This document shows positions 23,842 to 34,047 of a DNA stretch of 64,000 nt, piece after piece (the first letter of the stretch is position 1; every line of letters starts with the position of its first letter). Source of the DNA: an uncultured Christensenella sp. (GTDB taxonomy: Bacteria; Bacillota_A; Clostridia; Christensenellales; Borkfalkiaceae); NCBI GenBank assembly GCA_910579295.1, contig CAJTTC010000001.1, positions 186,001 through 250,000 on the forward strand, in the 5' to 3' direction. The notes beneath the pieces were generated by a model. That model saw only the letters and a list, made by a program, of their open reading frames with translations, did no database searches and was not told the origin of the DNA. The position numbers and the translations under genes are program-made.

Positions 23842-23873
23842 TGTCGTTTTCGCAAGGAAACGGCATCTTTTTT
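23842..23873 (+). terminator. Intrinsic terminator closing the YgbA/ABC/ECF operon
   Basis: TGTCGTTTTC at 23842-23851 pairs (two G-U pairs) with GGAAACGGCA at 23856-23865, followed by TCTTTTTT. The 23775-24008 gap otherwise shows no clear gene. Confidence 0.7.
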
Positions 23874-24008
23874 CTACACCAAAAAATAAATTTGGATTAT
23901 TTGGACAAAAATAGTTGTGCCGTATTGACGGACAGTTTTTATATTATTAAACTACAAATGAAAATAATTATCGGAAAATGGTTGTTTGAAACGGGGGAGT
24001 TACAGAAG

Positions 24009-24890
24009 ATGGAACTAGCTTTACACATTGATTTTTTGGACAATATGAATTTGAAATTGAATATCGAAAAGGTCGGACAGGAATTCTGTAACCCGCAGAA
24101 AAAAGCCACGAACTGTCTGCGGCCTTGTTATGCGTTGCATTTTGTATTATTTGGCAAAGGTACGCTTATAGACGGGAACGGCAAAAGATACGAATTGGGA
24201 AAAAACGACTCGTTTTTATTATATAAAGATGAGAGGTACAGTTATTTTCCCGATAATCAGGATCCTTGGTCGTATATTTGGGTGGAGTTTGGCGGCACGG
24301 GAATAGACGACTTTATGTCGCTCTGCGGTTTCGATAAGGATAATATCAAAAAGCATATAGTCGATTTTAACGATTATGTTATGCTTATGCGCAATATGTA
24401 CGACAGCTACGACGCAAGCGAAGTGCAGTCGTTAAGGTGTACGGCTTATTTAATGCTTATTTGCGGAAAGTTTATCGAACATGAGCTTGCCGCTAAAACG
24501 CCGCAACGCGATATCAGAAATAAAAAGCAACTTAGAAATATCCTAGTTTACGTTAACAATAACCATATGTCGCCGTCCTTGACTACGGAGGCGATAGCGC
24601 AATTGCACGGCATGTCGGTGCGCTCTTTAAACAGATTGTTTTTAGAAGTGCTCGATATGACTCCGATTGAATATCTGAACGCCTACCGTATTTCCGTGGC
24701 GTGCGAAGGTATTCAATTATGGAATCCGAGCATGACGGAGGTCGCAAAATGGGCGGGATTCGAGGACGAGGCTTATTTTTCGCGGGTGTTTAAAAATATA
24801 AAGGGTATGTCGCCGCAGGAGTACAAAAAAAGCGGAAGCACGGAGGACCCGTTTATCTGGATAAAGGAAAAGGGTATGCTGTTCAGGTAA
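24009..24890 (+). CDS. AraC-family regulator of the glycan locus
   Basis: The protein is about 293 residues from ATG 24009, chosen because GGGGGAG lies at 23993-23999; in-frame upstream codons lack a ribosome binding site. Residues about 35-110 form a cupin-like sugar-sensing domain (FGKGTLIDGNGKRYELGKND). The last 100 residues are the double helix-turn-helix of AraC, with MSVRSLNRLFLEV and FEDEAYFSRVFKNIKGMSPQEYKK. Its place at the head of a glycoside hydrolase and sugar transport cluster makes it the likely activator of that cluster in response to a released sugar. Confidence 0.87.
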   Translation: MELALHIDFLDNMNLKLNIEKVGQEFCNPQKKATNCLRPCYALHFVLFGKGTLIDGNGKRYELGKNDSFLLYKDERYSYFPDNQDPWSYIWVEFGGTGIDDFMSLCGFDKDNIKKHIVDFNDYVMLMRNMYDSYDASEVQSLRCTAYLMLICGKFIEHELAAKTPQRDIRNKKQLRNILVYVNNNHMSPSLTTEAIAQLHGMSVRSLNRLFLEVLDMTPIEYLNAYRISVACEGIQLWNPSMTEVAKWAGFEDEAYFSRVFKNIKGMSPQEYKKSGSTEDPFIWIKEKGMLFR

Positions 24891-24905
24891 TAAGGGGGTA
24901 CGGGA

Positions 24906-26171
24906 ATGGCGGAATGGTTAAAAATTTATTTTCTCAGCTTTTTTAACGACAGGCTTGCCGCTAAATCGGCGAAATACGGCTTTGTATCCGTATTTCTGAC
25001 TATCGTATTATCTTTCGTCTTTTTTATGTTCGGTTTTATGGCGGCGGATGTGGTTCCGTTTTCGACCCACTACGATAACGCAGGGCAATATAAGGAATTT
25101 GTGCATAACGCATTTTCGGACAGTGAATTGCGGGTGGAAATAAAAGACGGGTTGGCTGAATGCGATACGTTGGTAAATACGTACACAAACGAAAGCAATA
25201 AAGAAAAGTATGTAAAAAACGGCTACAACCTTATCGTAGATACGAGAAAATCGGATACTCTGATAGAGTTTTCGCAGGTTGCGGTAAAGGGCGACGCCGA
25301 AATAAGTTACGAAGAATATCTTAACCTTACGGATAAAGGTAAGGACGGGTACGCTATCGAAACCCGTTATACCGACAAGTTTTTGGAAATAACCGGCGAT
25401 AAGGTTGTAACTTATGAAAATTATTTAGAAGGAATAAGCAAGGAAGGAACGGATAGCTATAACCGTGAAGCGGCTACGGCGTATAAGGAGTTGAAAGAAA
25501 AGAATCTGACGGGGGATGAATACGGCAAAGAAATTTATTACCTGTACGTCAAGTATTATTTTTCAAACGTTCAATCCGTGCTTATGAGCGCGAAAGCCCC
25601 CGTGCTCAGCGATTATTATTATCTGAACTTCATACTTGGAGATCACTCAAATTATCTCTATTTGTTGGACGATATATGCACGGGCTCTTTCAGAACCGAT
25701 ACCGATATACCGGCGGCGTTTGCGGGATATTACAAGGGATGCGCAAGCGGCGTGCTTGACGAAACCTCGGCGGACGCATTTGTAAAAGATGTGTACTATA
25801 ATTCCGTAAGTTACTCTATGTCGTCCTATTTTACGAGCGCAATACAGATGGCTCCCGGCTATATTCTTGTTCCTGTTCTTGTCGGGTTCATATTGTTTTT
25901 AATTTGTAAAGCGGCTAAAAAACAGTTCGGGCAAAAATTTGTGGACTGTTACAAAACGGTAAACTCGTTTGCGTTGGTTTCGGCTCTTCTTACGGGGCTT
26001 ACAACCTTTATCCTTGCATTTTTCGTGTTTGCCCGTAAATTGTATTTGTTTATGCCGCTTATCTTTGCATTAATTCTTCTTTTAAGATGCGCAGTGTTCT
26101 ATCTTACAAACAGTGCCAAAGAGAAAGCGGTGCAGAAAGAACAGCCGGAAGAGGATAGCGGTATTTATTAA
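24906..26171 (+). CDS. Membrane protein of unknown function with large extracytoplasmic loop
   Basis: The 421-residue protein has a hydrophobic segment near 25-50, then about 240 residues that look extracytoplasmic (rich in Tyr, Asp, Lys), then three hydrophobic segments between about 315 and 405, and a short acidic tail. No enzyme motif was recognised. It lies 15 nt after the AraC gene and 43 nt before the GH42 gene, so it is probably co-expressed with the glycan locus. A sensor or membrane accessory role is possible but not supported by any motif. Confidence 0.6.
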   Translation: MAEWLKIYFLSFFNDRLAAKSAKYGFVSVFLTIVLSFVFFMFGFMAADVVPFSTHYDNAGQYKEFVHNAFSDSELRVEIKDGLAECDTLVNTYTNESNKEKYVKNGYNLIVDTRKSDTLIEFSQVAVKGDAEISYEEYLNLTDKGKDGYAIETRYTDKFLEITGDKVVTYENYLEGISKEGTDSYNREAATAYKELKEKNLTGDEYGKEIYYLYVKYYFSNVQSVLMSAKAPVLSDYYYLNFILGDHSNYLYLLDDICTGSFRTDTDIPAAFAGYYKGCASGVLDETSADAFVKDVYYNSVSYSMSSYFTSAIQMAPGYILVPVLVGFILFLICKAAKKQFGQKFVDCYKTVNSFALVSALLTGLTTFILAFFVFARKLYLFMPLIFALILLLRCAVFYLTNSAKEKAVQKEQPEEDSGIY

Positions 26172-26214
26172 AAGTCACACTCAATTTTTGTAGCAACAAA
26201 GGGAAGGTAAAAAT

Positions 26215-28155
26215 ATGAAAAAATTATACGTAGGCGCCGCTTATTATCCGGAATTGTGGGATGATTCGGAAATAGATAAGGATATAGAGAGATGCAAGAG
26301 CCTTGGAATAAATACTTTGCGCGTAGGCGAATTCGCTTGGAGCAAAATGGAGCCGCAGGAAGGGAAGTTCGAGTTCGGTTGGCTGAAAGATATTATCGAA
26401 AAATTATATGCGAACGGAATTTATACGGTAATGTGCACACCGACGGCAACACCTCCGAGATGGCTATTCAATAAATATCCCGAAACCCGTAAGGTAATGA
26501 ATGATTTGATACGCGCAGGCGTATCTTCGCGTCAGCATTCTTGTAAGACTTCCGAAGTAATGCGCGAAAAGACACGCATAATCGTTACGGAAATGGCTAA
26601 GGCTTTCGCAGGGCAAAAGGGCATAATAGGCTGGCAGATAGATAACGAGTTATTCCCTTACGGCGACGGCTGTTTCTGCGAGCAATGCAAAAATACTTTC
26701 CGTATTTATCTGAAAGATAAGTTCAAAGCGGTAGATACATTGAATGAAGCCTGGGGAATGGCGCGCTGGTCTTTGAACTATTCCGATTTTGACGAGATAG
26801 AACCGCCCTATCCCAAGCAATGGCGACATCCGTCGCTTAGAAAAGAATGGTGGAATTTTCAGTGCCGCCAGATAAAAACGTATGTGGACGAACAGGCTGA
26901 TATATTACATAGTTACGACTGCATAAACGTCGGCACGGATATGATGGCGCACAATTGTCTGAGTTATTACAGCATTTTCGAAAGGTTGGATACGGTACAG
27001 TTCAATCATTATAATCCCGCAAGCGAATTGGCGGACACCGCTTTTTCTTACGACTTTCTGCGTTGCGTAAAGGACAGACCGTTCTGGGTCGCCGAAACGC
27101 AGGTGGGTTGGAACGGAAGCGAATACGCGGACTGCGGCTTCCGTCCCGCGGGAAATTGTTACGTCAATACCTTTCTGCCGATAGCAAAGGGCGGTGAAAT
27201 GAATCTTTATTGGCTCTTCCGTGCGCCCGCAAACGGACAGGAATTGGCGCACGGCGCGCTTTATACGACGGCGGGCAGACCGTATTGCGTTTCGCAGGAG
27301 GTTAAGCGCGTTTGCACCGACCTTGAAAAATGCGAGAAGTTTCTTACGGAAAGCAAAATCGAAAGCAAAATCGCTTTGCATTATTCGTCCACGGCGGGCA
27401 ACACCCTGAGCGTTGCTCCGTTTGTAAAAGACCTCGATTACCGCGGGTTGCTCTTAAAAAATTATTACGCTGCATTTCATCATTATAACGTGGACGTAAT
27501 AGATACTCCGCATTCGTTGGACGGTTACGAAATTCTTATTTCGCCTTTTCTTACGACCGCGGACGAGAACGGATTAAAAGAACGCGTAACAAAGTGGGTA
27601 GAAGGCGGCGGAACCTGGATAGTTGGACCTATGAGCGATATCATGGACGCCAACGTCAGCAAGTATACTTCCGCGCCCTTCGGCTTTTTGGAAGAGCTTG
27701 CCGGAGTATATACGAAATATCAGAAGCCGATAGACAACGACGTGTACAAGGCGCGTTGGACGAACGACGGAGAGTGCGGCGTTTCGGTCTGCTTCGACGC
27801 TTACGAATGCAAGGAGGGCACGGAAAGCCTTGCCCAATACGTTGAAGGCGATTTTGTACCGTTGTCCGTCATTACCGAACGGAAAGTCGGAAAAGGCAGG
27901 GTAATACTTGTCGGCAGCGTAATAACGGGCGGCGATTTATTGCGGCTTGTAAACCGCAAGCCGATAGCAAAGGCAAGCGAGAACGTAATTCTCGTCGAAA
28001 GAAGCGGCAAGGAAAGCGGAATAATCGTAATAGAAACAGAAAATAAAGGCGGATACGTTATCCTCGAAGAGGAATACACCGACATAATTTCCGGAAGAAA
28101 GCTTTCGGGCAAATACGACGTTTCACCCTATGAAGTTTTGGTATTGACGAAATGA
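26215..28155 (+). CDS. GH42 beta-galactosidase
   Basis: The 646-residue protein matches glycoside hydrolase family 42. It opens with GAAYYPELWD, has the acid/base in GWQIDNE (Glu145) and the nucleophile in WVAETQ (Glu294), and an FCEQC cysteine pair near 160 typical of the GH42 zinc site. A trimerisation-type domain and a C-terminal beta domain follow. There is no signal peptide, so it acts in the cytoplasm on imported oligosaccharides, releasing terminal beta-galactose. It overlaps the GH3 gene by 4 nt. The galactose would feed galK/galT/galE downstream. Confidence 0.92.
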   Translation: MKKLYVGAAYYPELWDDSEIDKDIERCKSLGINTLRVGEFAWSKMEPQEGKFEFGWLKDIIEKLYANGIYTVMCTPTATPPRWLFNKYPETRKVMNDLIRAGVSSRQHSCKTSEVMREKTRIIVTEMAKAFAGQKGIIGWQIDNELFPYGDGCFCEQCKNTFRIYLKDKFKAVDTLNEAWGMARWSLNYSDFDEIEPPYPKQWRHPSLRKEWWNFQCRQIKTYVDEQADILHSYDCINVGTDMMAHNCLSYYSIFERLDTVQFNHYNPASELADTAFSYDFLRCVKDRPFWVAETQVGWNGSEYADCGFRPAGNCYVNTFLPIAKGGEMNLYWLFRAPANGQELAHGALYTTAGRPYCVSQEVKRVCTDLEKCEKFLTESKIESKIALHYSSTAGNTLSVAPFVKDLDYRGLLLKNYYAAFHHYNVDVIDTPHSLDGYEILISPFLTTADENGLKERVTKWVEGGGTWIVGPMSDIMDANVSKYTSAPFGFLEELAGVYTKYQKPIDNDVYKARWTNDGECGVSVCFDAYECKEGTESLAQYVEGDFVPLSVITERKVGKGRVILVGSVITGGDLLRLVNRKPIAKASENVILVERSGKESGIIVIETENKGGYVILEEEYTDIISGRKLSGKYDVSPYEVLVLTK

Positions 28156-30143
28156 AAATAACGGTAAAAGACTTAACAATTCAAGAAAAGCTGCGCCTTG
28201 TCTGCGGAAAAGATTTTTGGCATAACGAGGATTTGGACGGCAAACTCCCTTGCCTCCATATGACCGACGCAAGTATGGGTATAAGAATGCCCGACGAAAG
28301 CAACGATTGGAACGGTAAACCGTCGGTCGCTTATCCGTCGCTCCAAATGCTTGCAAATACCTGGAATACGGATACTGTCAAAAAGTATGCGGAATGCGTT
28401 GCCGACGACTGTCTGGACGCGGGCGCGGATATTGTTTTAGGCCCCGGAGTAAATATCAAGCGCAATCCGCTTTGCGGAAGAAATTTCGAGTATTTTTCGG
28501 AAGATCCGTATCTTGCCGGAGTTATGGCGAAGGAGTATATCCTTGCATTGCAGGCAGAGGGCGCGGGGGCGTGCTTAAAGCATTTCTGTGCAAACAATTC
28601 AGAGTATAACCGTTTGCAGCAGTCGAGCGACGTTGACGAACGCACCTTGCGCGAAATTTACTGTAAACCGTTTGAAATTGCCCTCGAAGCAAAGCCCGTT
28701 TCGATAATGTGCAGTTATAACCGCATAAACGGCGTATACGCTTCTGAATATAAAAAAGGCTTTGAAATTTTAAGAAAGGAATACGGCTTTGACGGAATAA
28801 TAATTTCCGATTGGGGCGCGGTGCATGACAGAACGGCTTCGGCGAAAGCGGGACTCGATCTTGAAATGCCTTTCAACGAAGAAAATTACAAGCGCCTTGT
28901 CAGTGATTACAACAGCGGAAAAATAAGCGAGGAAGAAATAGACGAATGCGCAGAGCGCGTTTTGCGGTTTGTATACCGCAGTAACAAATTACAAAAAGGA
29001 AAGAAACGAAAATATACAAGGGAAGAGCGCATTGCATTCACGCAGGAAGTCGTGGAAGAGGCGATCGTTCTTCTCAAAAACGACGGCGTTCTGCCCTTAA
29101 AAAAGGGCAAAAGCATTGCGATGTGCGGCTGGTATGCGCGCCCGTGCGCATATGAGCGGAAGAACCCCGATCTCGTCTGCGGAGGCGGCTCGGGCAAGGT
29201 GCAACGCCTGACGCCTATGTTCGATATGCTTGAAATTATGCGGAGGGGACACGGCGGAAATATCCTGTTCGAGCCCGCATTTTCGGATAGAGGAACGGAC
29301 GATTCGTTTATGATACCGGGTAATGCAGTCGATAACGCCGCGGCAAGCGATATAAATATCGTATTTGCAGGGACGGGCGCCAACATAGAGAGCGAGGGCT
29401 CCGACAGACAGACTATGAAGCTTTCCGATGCGCAGACGAGAACGATTCTCGATACGGCGTCGGTCAACGAAAATACGGTTGTCGTTCTGTTCGCGGGTGC
29501 GCCCGTGGATATGAGCGGTTGGATAGACGAAGTCGCGGCTGTCGTGTACGTCGGGTTCCCCGGAGAAAAGGGCGGCGAGGCGATTGCGAACGTTTTGACG
29601 GGAAAGGTAAATCCGAGCGGCAAGCTCTCCGAAACGTTTCCTCTTTCGTTCGAAGATACTCCCGCGGCAACGGGTTATGCGGACAGCAAAATTACCCGTT
29701 ACGACGAGGGACTCGATATCGGTTACCGCTACTACGATACTTACGGCGTTCCCGTATTGTTCCCGTTCGGTTTCGGGTTGTCGTACTCGCAGTTCGTTTA
29801 CAAAGATTTAAACCTGAAACGGGACGGAAAATCGCTTGAAGTTAGTTTTGAAATAGAAAACGTATCCGATATTGACGGCAAAGAAATTTCGCAGATTTAT
29901 GTAAGAGCTTTGAGCTCGTGCGTATATCGCCCTTACAAAGAGCTGAAAGGTTTTGCAAAGACCTTTATAAAAGCCGGACGGAGCGCAAAGGTATCGGTAA
30001 AACTCGATATGCGCGCGTTCGAATATTGGTCGGTTGCAAACGACGGATGGCAAACCGAGGACGGCGTTTACGAAATTATCGTCGGAGCTTCCTGTAAAGA
30101 CGTTAAAATAAAATCAAAAATAAAGATAGGAGGAAAACTATGA
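28152..30143 (+). CDS. GH3 beta-glycosidase (beta-glucosidase-like)
   Basis: The 663-residue protein has the GH3 N-terminal barrel with KHFCANNSE and the nucleophile Asp220 in ISDWGAVHD, the alpha/beta sandwich domain (GEKGGEAIANVLTGKVNPSGKLSETFP) and a C-terminal fibronectin-like domain. There is no signal sequence, so it is cytoplasmic. Substrate could be beta-glucoside or beta-xyloside and cannot be set from sequence. The 4-nt overlaps with GH42 and with the solute-binding protein gene show tight coupling. Confidence 0.9.
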   Translation: MKITVKDLTIQEKLRLVCGKDFWHNEDLDGKLPCLHMTDASMGIRMPDESNDWNGKPSVAYPSLQMLANTWNTDTVKKYAECVADDCLDAGADIVLGPGVNIKRNPLCGRNFEYFSEDPYLAGVMAKEYILALQAEGAGACLKHFCANNSEYNRLQQSSDVDERTLREIYCKPFEIALEAKPVSIMCSYNRINGVYASEYKKGFEILRKEYGFDGIIISDWGAVHDRTASAKAGLDLEMPFNEENYKRLVSDYNSGKISEEEIDECAERVLRFVYRSNKLQKGKKRKYTREERIAFTQEVVEEAIVLLKNDGVLPLKKGKSIAMCGWYARPCAYERKNPDLVCGGGSGKVQRLTPMFDMLEIMRRGHGGNILFEPAFSDRGTDDSFMIPGNAVDNAAASDINIVFAGTGANIESEGSDRQTMKLSDAQTRTILDTASVNENTVVVLFAGAPVDMSGWIDEVAAVVYVGFPGEKGGEAIANVLTGKVNPSGKLSETFPLSFEDTPAATGYADSKITRYDEGLDIGYRYYDTYGVPVLFPFGFGLSYSQFVYKDLNLKRDGKSLEVSFEIENVSDIDGKEISQIYVRALSSCVYRPYKELKGFAKTFIKAGRSAKVSVKLDMRAFEYWSVANDGWQTEDGVYEIIVGASCKDVKIKSKIKIGGKL

Positions 30144-31918
30144 AAAAATCAAGAATTGCGGCAATCCTGCTCAGTACGGTTTTCGCAGTCGGTTCGGCAG
30201 GAATGCTCACCGCGTGCGGACAGAGCGGTCCGAAGGTGGAAGTTGTATATCATCTCAATTACAACGACGCCGGCGAGAGAAAGGTGGAAATTCCCACGGG
30301 AACGACCGCCGTGGATTGGAACGCAACGCGCGACGGATTCAAAATCAAAGATTGGTACACCGACAAGGAGTGCAAAAACAAGTACGACTTCTCGGAAAAG
30401 GTTACAAAAAACCTCAATCTCTATGCCGATTGGACTGTGTACGAGGGTAAGGTTCCCGTAACGTTCAATTACAATTACCCCGGCTCGCGCTCGTCGTTTA
30501 CCGTCAGCGTAGACAAGCACGGCACCGTAGCCGAAAGGTACGCGCCTACCGCCGAAGACGTAAATCGTTTGGGTATGAAATTAAACGGATGGTATAAGGA
30601 CTCTGCTTGCACGCAGCAATGGGATTTTTCAAGCGATACGGCGGATTCCGAAATGACGCTCTACGCCGGATATTCACCGGAAAACGATATCCCGCGCGAC
30701 GCGAACGGTGAAATTATATACGATAACGTACAGGTTAACGTATGGATGGACAACAACAGTTGCCGTGATACAAATATAATTAAAGAGCTTGCCGCAGAAT
30801 TCAATAAAGAATATGCCAGTAAAATCAGCGTCAACGCAACCACGGAGTTGCTGTCCCAGAGTTCGTTTTCTATCAGAATGCAGTCAACGCCCCAAAAGAG
30901 CGTAAACGAAAATACGTATTATTCGGTATCGGATATCTATGCTATGGCGGATATCGACTATTCGCTCGACGACTGGTACGAGGGCGCCGTGCGCGACAGC
31001 GTTTATAAGGGTGCATTGACCTCCGTGCCTATGTTTGCGAGCGTGCCTTACGTTATATATAACAAAGCGTTGATGCAAAAATATAACGGCGGAAATCTTC
31101 CCCAAAACTATTCCGAGCTTTCCGCATTGCTTAAAAAAGCGTACGAGGGCGAAAAGTCCTCCGCGGATTTCAAATCCTTCTTAACGGACGTAACCTGGAC
31201 TTTTAAGGAGGGTACGAGCTCCGCGGCGTTCCTGCAAAACGGAGCCGAATATTATTATTACGATTCCGACAATTCAATGTATATGAACGATTGGGATAAA
31301 GAGGAAGTGCAGACGGGCGCGCAGAACGCTTTAAGTAACGTTTATAATTTGTTCTCGGAATACGGCGTCTGTCACGGCGGCACTACGGAAACAAATAAAT
31401 TGATAACCGGCGTCAAAGAAGGGAAATCTTTGATGTGCCTTATAAATTATATGTGGGATTACCGTCCCGAAACCGAGGATTTGAATATCGGCATTATGCC
31501 GCTTTCGGGACTGTTTACCGACAACACGGACGAGGCGTCCGAGTTAATCCCCGTAAGTACGGTCGGGCTTGCGTTCTATAAAGCTTCGGGCGTATCCCAT
31601 CTCCAACTTGCCGCGGGAGCAGTATTTGCGGATTATTGCAGTAAGCATTCGGAAGCGTTTACAAAGAATTGCTGGTATCCCGTCCGTAAGTCGAGTTGCG
31701 ATACGGCTAAATTCGACGCTAAATACAAACATATTCTAGAAAAGGTCGGCTCTCCCGAAAATTTCTACACGTTCAGCGGATACAACAACGGTAAGAGAAT
31801 CGTAAATACGATTTGCGCAGAAAAATATATCGTTCCCGTCTTGTCGGAAAAGGAATTGAATTTTGCGCAGAGAACAGCCGAAATGACCGAGTCGATCGGT
31901 TTTGAAATCAACAACTGA
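30140..31918 (+). CDS. Extracellular solute-binding lipoprotein with two N-terminal InlB-type B repeats
   Basis: The 592-residue protein has a lipoprotein signal peptide with lipobox LTAC (Cys26). Two Listeria-Bacteroides (InlB B) repeats follow at about 35-100 and 105-180, each ending in an LYADWT/LYAGYS-type strand. Residues about 200-592 resemble a family 1 sugar-binding protein (VNVWMDNNS, then PQNYSELSALLKKA and AGAVFADYCSKHSEAFTKN). Such B repeats are common in surface adhesins and rare in ABC binding proteins. It probably delivers oligosaccharide to the permeases at 35520-37483, although a second binding protein lies closer to them. Confidence 0.8.
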   Translation: MKKSRIAAILLSTVFAVGSAGMLTACGQSGPKVEVVYHLNYNDAGERKVEIPTGTTAVDWNATRDGFKIKDWYTDKECKNKYDFSEKVTKNLNLYADWTVYEGKVPVTFNYNYPGSRSSFTVSVDKHGTVAERYAPTAEDVNRLGMKLNGWYKDSACTQQWDFSSDTADSEMTLYAGYSPENDIPRDANGEIIYDNVQVNVWMDNNSCRDTNIIKELAAEFNKEYASKISVNATTELLSQSSFSIRMQSTPQKSVNENTYYSVSDIYAMADIDYSLDDWYEGAVRDSVYKGALTSVPMFASVPYVIYNKALMQKYNGGNLPQNYSELSALLKKAYEGEKSSADFKSFLTDVTWTFKEGTSSAAFLQNGAEYYYYDSDNSMYMNDWDKEEVQTGAQNALSNVYNLFSEYGVCHGGTTETNKLITGVKEGKSLMCLINYMWDYRPETEDLNIGIMPLSGLFTDNTDEASELIPVSTVGLAFYKASGVSHLQLAAGAVFADYCSKHSEAFTKNCWYPVRKSSCDTAKFDAKYKHILEKVGSPENFYTFSGYNNGKRIVNTICAEKYIVPVLSEKELNFAQRTAEMTESIGFEINN

Positions 31919-31928
31919 GGTGGAAGGA

Positions 31929-33947
31929 ATGAGAAAGTTATTATCAGTATTGGCAGGAATTACATGCGCAGGTTGTCTTATCGGCGGAATAACGCTTATG
32001 ACTGCCTGCAACGGGGATAACGTAGAGCCGGATATGTCCGATAAGGGTAATTGGACGGTTTCTTCTCCCGACGGCAGCATCAAATCGGAAATAACAATGG
32101 ATTATGCCGGTAACTTGTCTTACACGGTGAAAAAAGGCGATTTGACGGTAGTCGAGAAATCCGCCTTGGGATTTACCATCGAAGAGGACGATTTCCGCCT
32201 CCTGTCGTTTGACAGCGTAAATTCGCAGAGAGTTCAGGGCAGTTACGAAAATATTACCGGCAAACACGAAACGGTAACGTACGATTGCAATGAAACGGTT
32301 GTTACGTTCAAGGGCTGGGATTTCTATTTCGATCTTACGATGCGCGCTTACGACGACGGTTATGCGTTCAGATACGGAATACGCGCCGTAGACGGAAGCG
32401 AAGGCACGATGACGGTGGTAAGCGAAAATACGGAATTTGCGCTTCCCGCAAACACAACCGTATGGGCGATGCCTTTTTCCGGTATCAAAACGGGTAACGG
32501 AGATAATTTCTACGCATACGAAGGCGAGTATCAAAAAATGCGTTTCGATGAACTTGCCGAAACTTATATCTCTATGCCTATGCTGTATAAGCTGAAAGGC
32601 AGCGATACGTATTCGCTCGTCACCGAATCGGGACTTATCGGCAGCGGCTACTACGGCTCTTTCTTAAAGGAAGCCGATGGGAACGAGGGCACGGGCATTT
32701 TACAGGCGGTGCAGACTCCCGCGGGCTTTATAATAGACGACGATCAAATAAGCTATCCCTTTACTTCTCCTTGGAGAATGGGCATAACGGGCGATCTTGC
32801 AACCGTAGTCGAAAGCGAGCTTGTCGAAAAGGTATACGACGACGCGGAATTCTGGAAACCGGATAACTACGATACGCTTTCCGCCGAAGAAAAGAAAATT
32901 TACGACTACGATTGGGTAGAGCCCGGCATAGCCGCGTGGGACTGGCTGATTTATCTCGGTACTTCTTCCCAGCAGGATTATGCAATGCATCAACGCTACG
33001 TAGATCTTGCGGCGGAGATGGGCTGGAAGTACGTCATCGTGGACGGCGGCTGGGACTCGGGACTCAACGTTGACGGTTTCATTGACTTCGTAAAGGAAGC
33101 CAACGATAAGGGAGTAAAAATTCTCGTGTGGTGCAACTCGTTTCCCAGCTTCGGCTTCGGCAGAAAGGATATTTTGGAACAGAAGCTCGATATGTGGCAA
33201 AGCTGGGGCGTTTCGGGGATTAAGATAGACTTCTTCGACGGACAGAATTCGGAAAATCCCAAGTTCTACGGCGAGGATACCGGTACGATCGAATGGTACG
33301 AAACCATATATCAGGAGTGCGCGAAGCGTAAGATGATCGTCAACTGTCATGGCAGTAACAAGCCCACGGGCGAGAGAAGGGTATACCCCAACGTCATCAA
33401 CCGCGAAGCGGTGCTCGGCAACGAAAATACCGGTATAAGCGCTTCTAAAGTCGTAAACCAACTGTTTATCCGTGCGGTCGTGGGGCCTACCGATTTCACC
33501 CCCGTCGTTTATCCGTTTACTACGAGTATGACGATGGCGCAGAATATGGCGCTTGCCGTTCTTTTCGAAAGCGGCGCACCCTCTATGGCGGACTGGGAAA
33601 CGACGTATACGCAGGTACAAATTTCTGAATTCTATAAGTCGATTCCCGCACGGCACGACGACACGAAATTCCTTTGCGGGGAGCTCGACGGCTATTACGT
33701 AGGCGCGGTTCGCTCGGGCGAAAATTGGTTCGTCGGCGGCGTCAACACCATTCTTGAAACGACGGTTACGGTGGACTTCTCTTTCCTCGATCCCGAAAAG
33801 ACGTATGAAGCGGAAATTTTCATTAACGATGCATCGGATAATCAAAAGGTTATCAGAAGAGTCGTAGATATTACAAGTCAATCCAAAGAAATGATCAAAA
33901 TGGTTAAAAACGGCGGGTTTGCAATTCGTCTTACCCCCAAAGGGTAA
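31929..33947 (+). CDS. GH97 lipoprotein glycosidase, probably alpha-galactosidase type
   Basis: From ATG 31929 (GGAAGGA upstream) the protein is about 672 residues, with a lipobox MTAC (Cys27), so it is anchored outside the membrane. The N-terminal beta-super-sandwich, TIM barrel (AAWDWLIYLG, YVIVDGGWD, ILVWCNSF, GIKIDFFDG) and C-terminal domain match glycoside hydrolase family 97. The Asp in GIKIDFFD sits where retaining GH97 alpha-galactosidases carry their nucleophile, and NREAVLGNEN contributes a glutamate. By contrast, inverting GH97 alpha-glucosidases use glutamates in other places. The alpha-galactosidase call is therefore an inference. It lies between two solute-binding proteins. Confidence 0.85.
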   Translation: MRKLLSVLAGITCAGCLIGGITLMTACNGDNVEPDMSDKGNWTVSSPDGSIKSEITMDYAGNLSYTVKKGDLTVVEKSALGFTIEEDDFRLLSFDSVNSQRVQGSYENITGKHETVTYDCNETVVTFKGWDFYFDLTMRAYDDGYAFRYGIRAVDGSEGTMTVVSENTEFALPANTTVWAMPFSGIKTGNGDNFYAYEGEYQKMRFDELAETYISMPMLYKLKGSDTYSLVTESGLIGSGYYGSFLKEADGNEGTGILQAVQTPAGFIIDDDQISYPFTSPWRMGITGDLATVVESELVEKVYDDAEFWKPDNYDTLSAEEKKIYDYDWVEPGIAAWDWLIYLGTSSQQDYAMHQRYVDLAAEMGWKYVIVDGGWDSGLNVDGFIDFVKEANDKGVKILVWCNSFPSFGFGRKDILEQKLDMWQSWGVSGIKIDFFDGQNSENPKFYGEDTGTIEWYETIYQECAKRKMIVNCHGSNKPTGERRVYPNVINREAVLGNENTGISASKVVNQLFIRAVVGPTDFTPVVYPFTTSMTMAQNMALAVLFESGAPSMADWETTYTQVQISEFYKSIPARHDDTKFLCGELDGYYVGAVRSGENWFVGGVNTILETTVTVDFSFLDPEKTYEAEIFINDASDNQKVIRRVVDITSQSKEMIKMVKNGGFAIRLTPKG

Positions 33948-34047
33948 AGTTTTTTCTCCTCGATTACGCCTACGCTCGTGTAAACGGACGCGGGCGTTGA
34001 GAGGAGGGTATAGAAAAAATTAAAGAATAAAATTAAGGTGGTAAATT

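Noticed and set aside
32700..33881. 393-codon open frame on the minus strand opposite the GH97 gene
   Set aside because: The plus strand carries an unmistakable GH97 enzyme; the antisense translation matches nothing recognisable and has no start signals.
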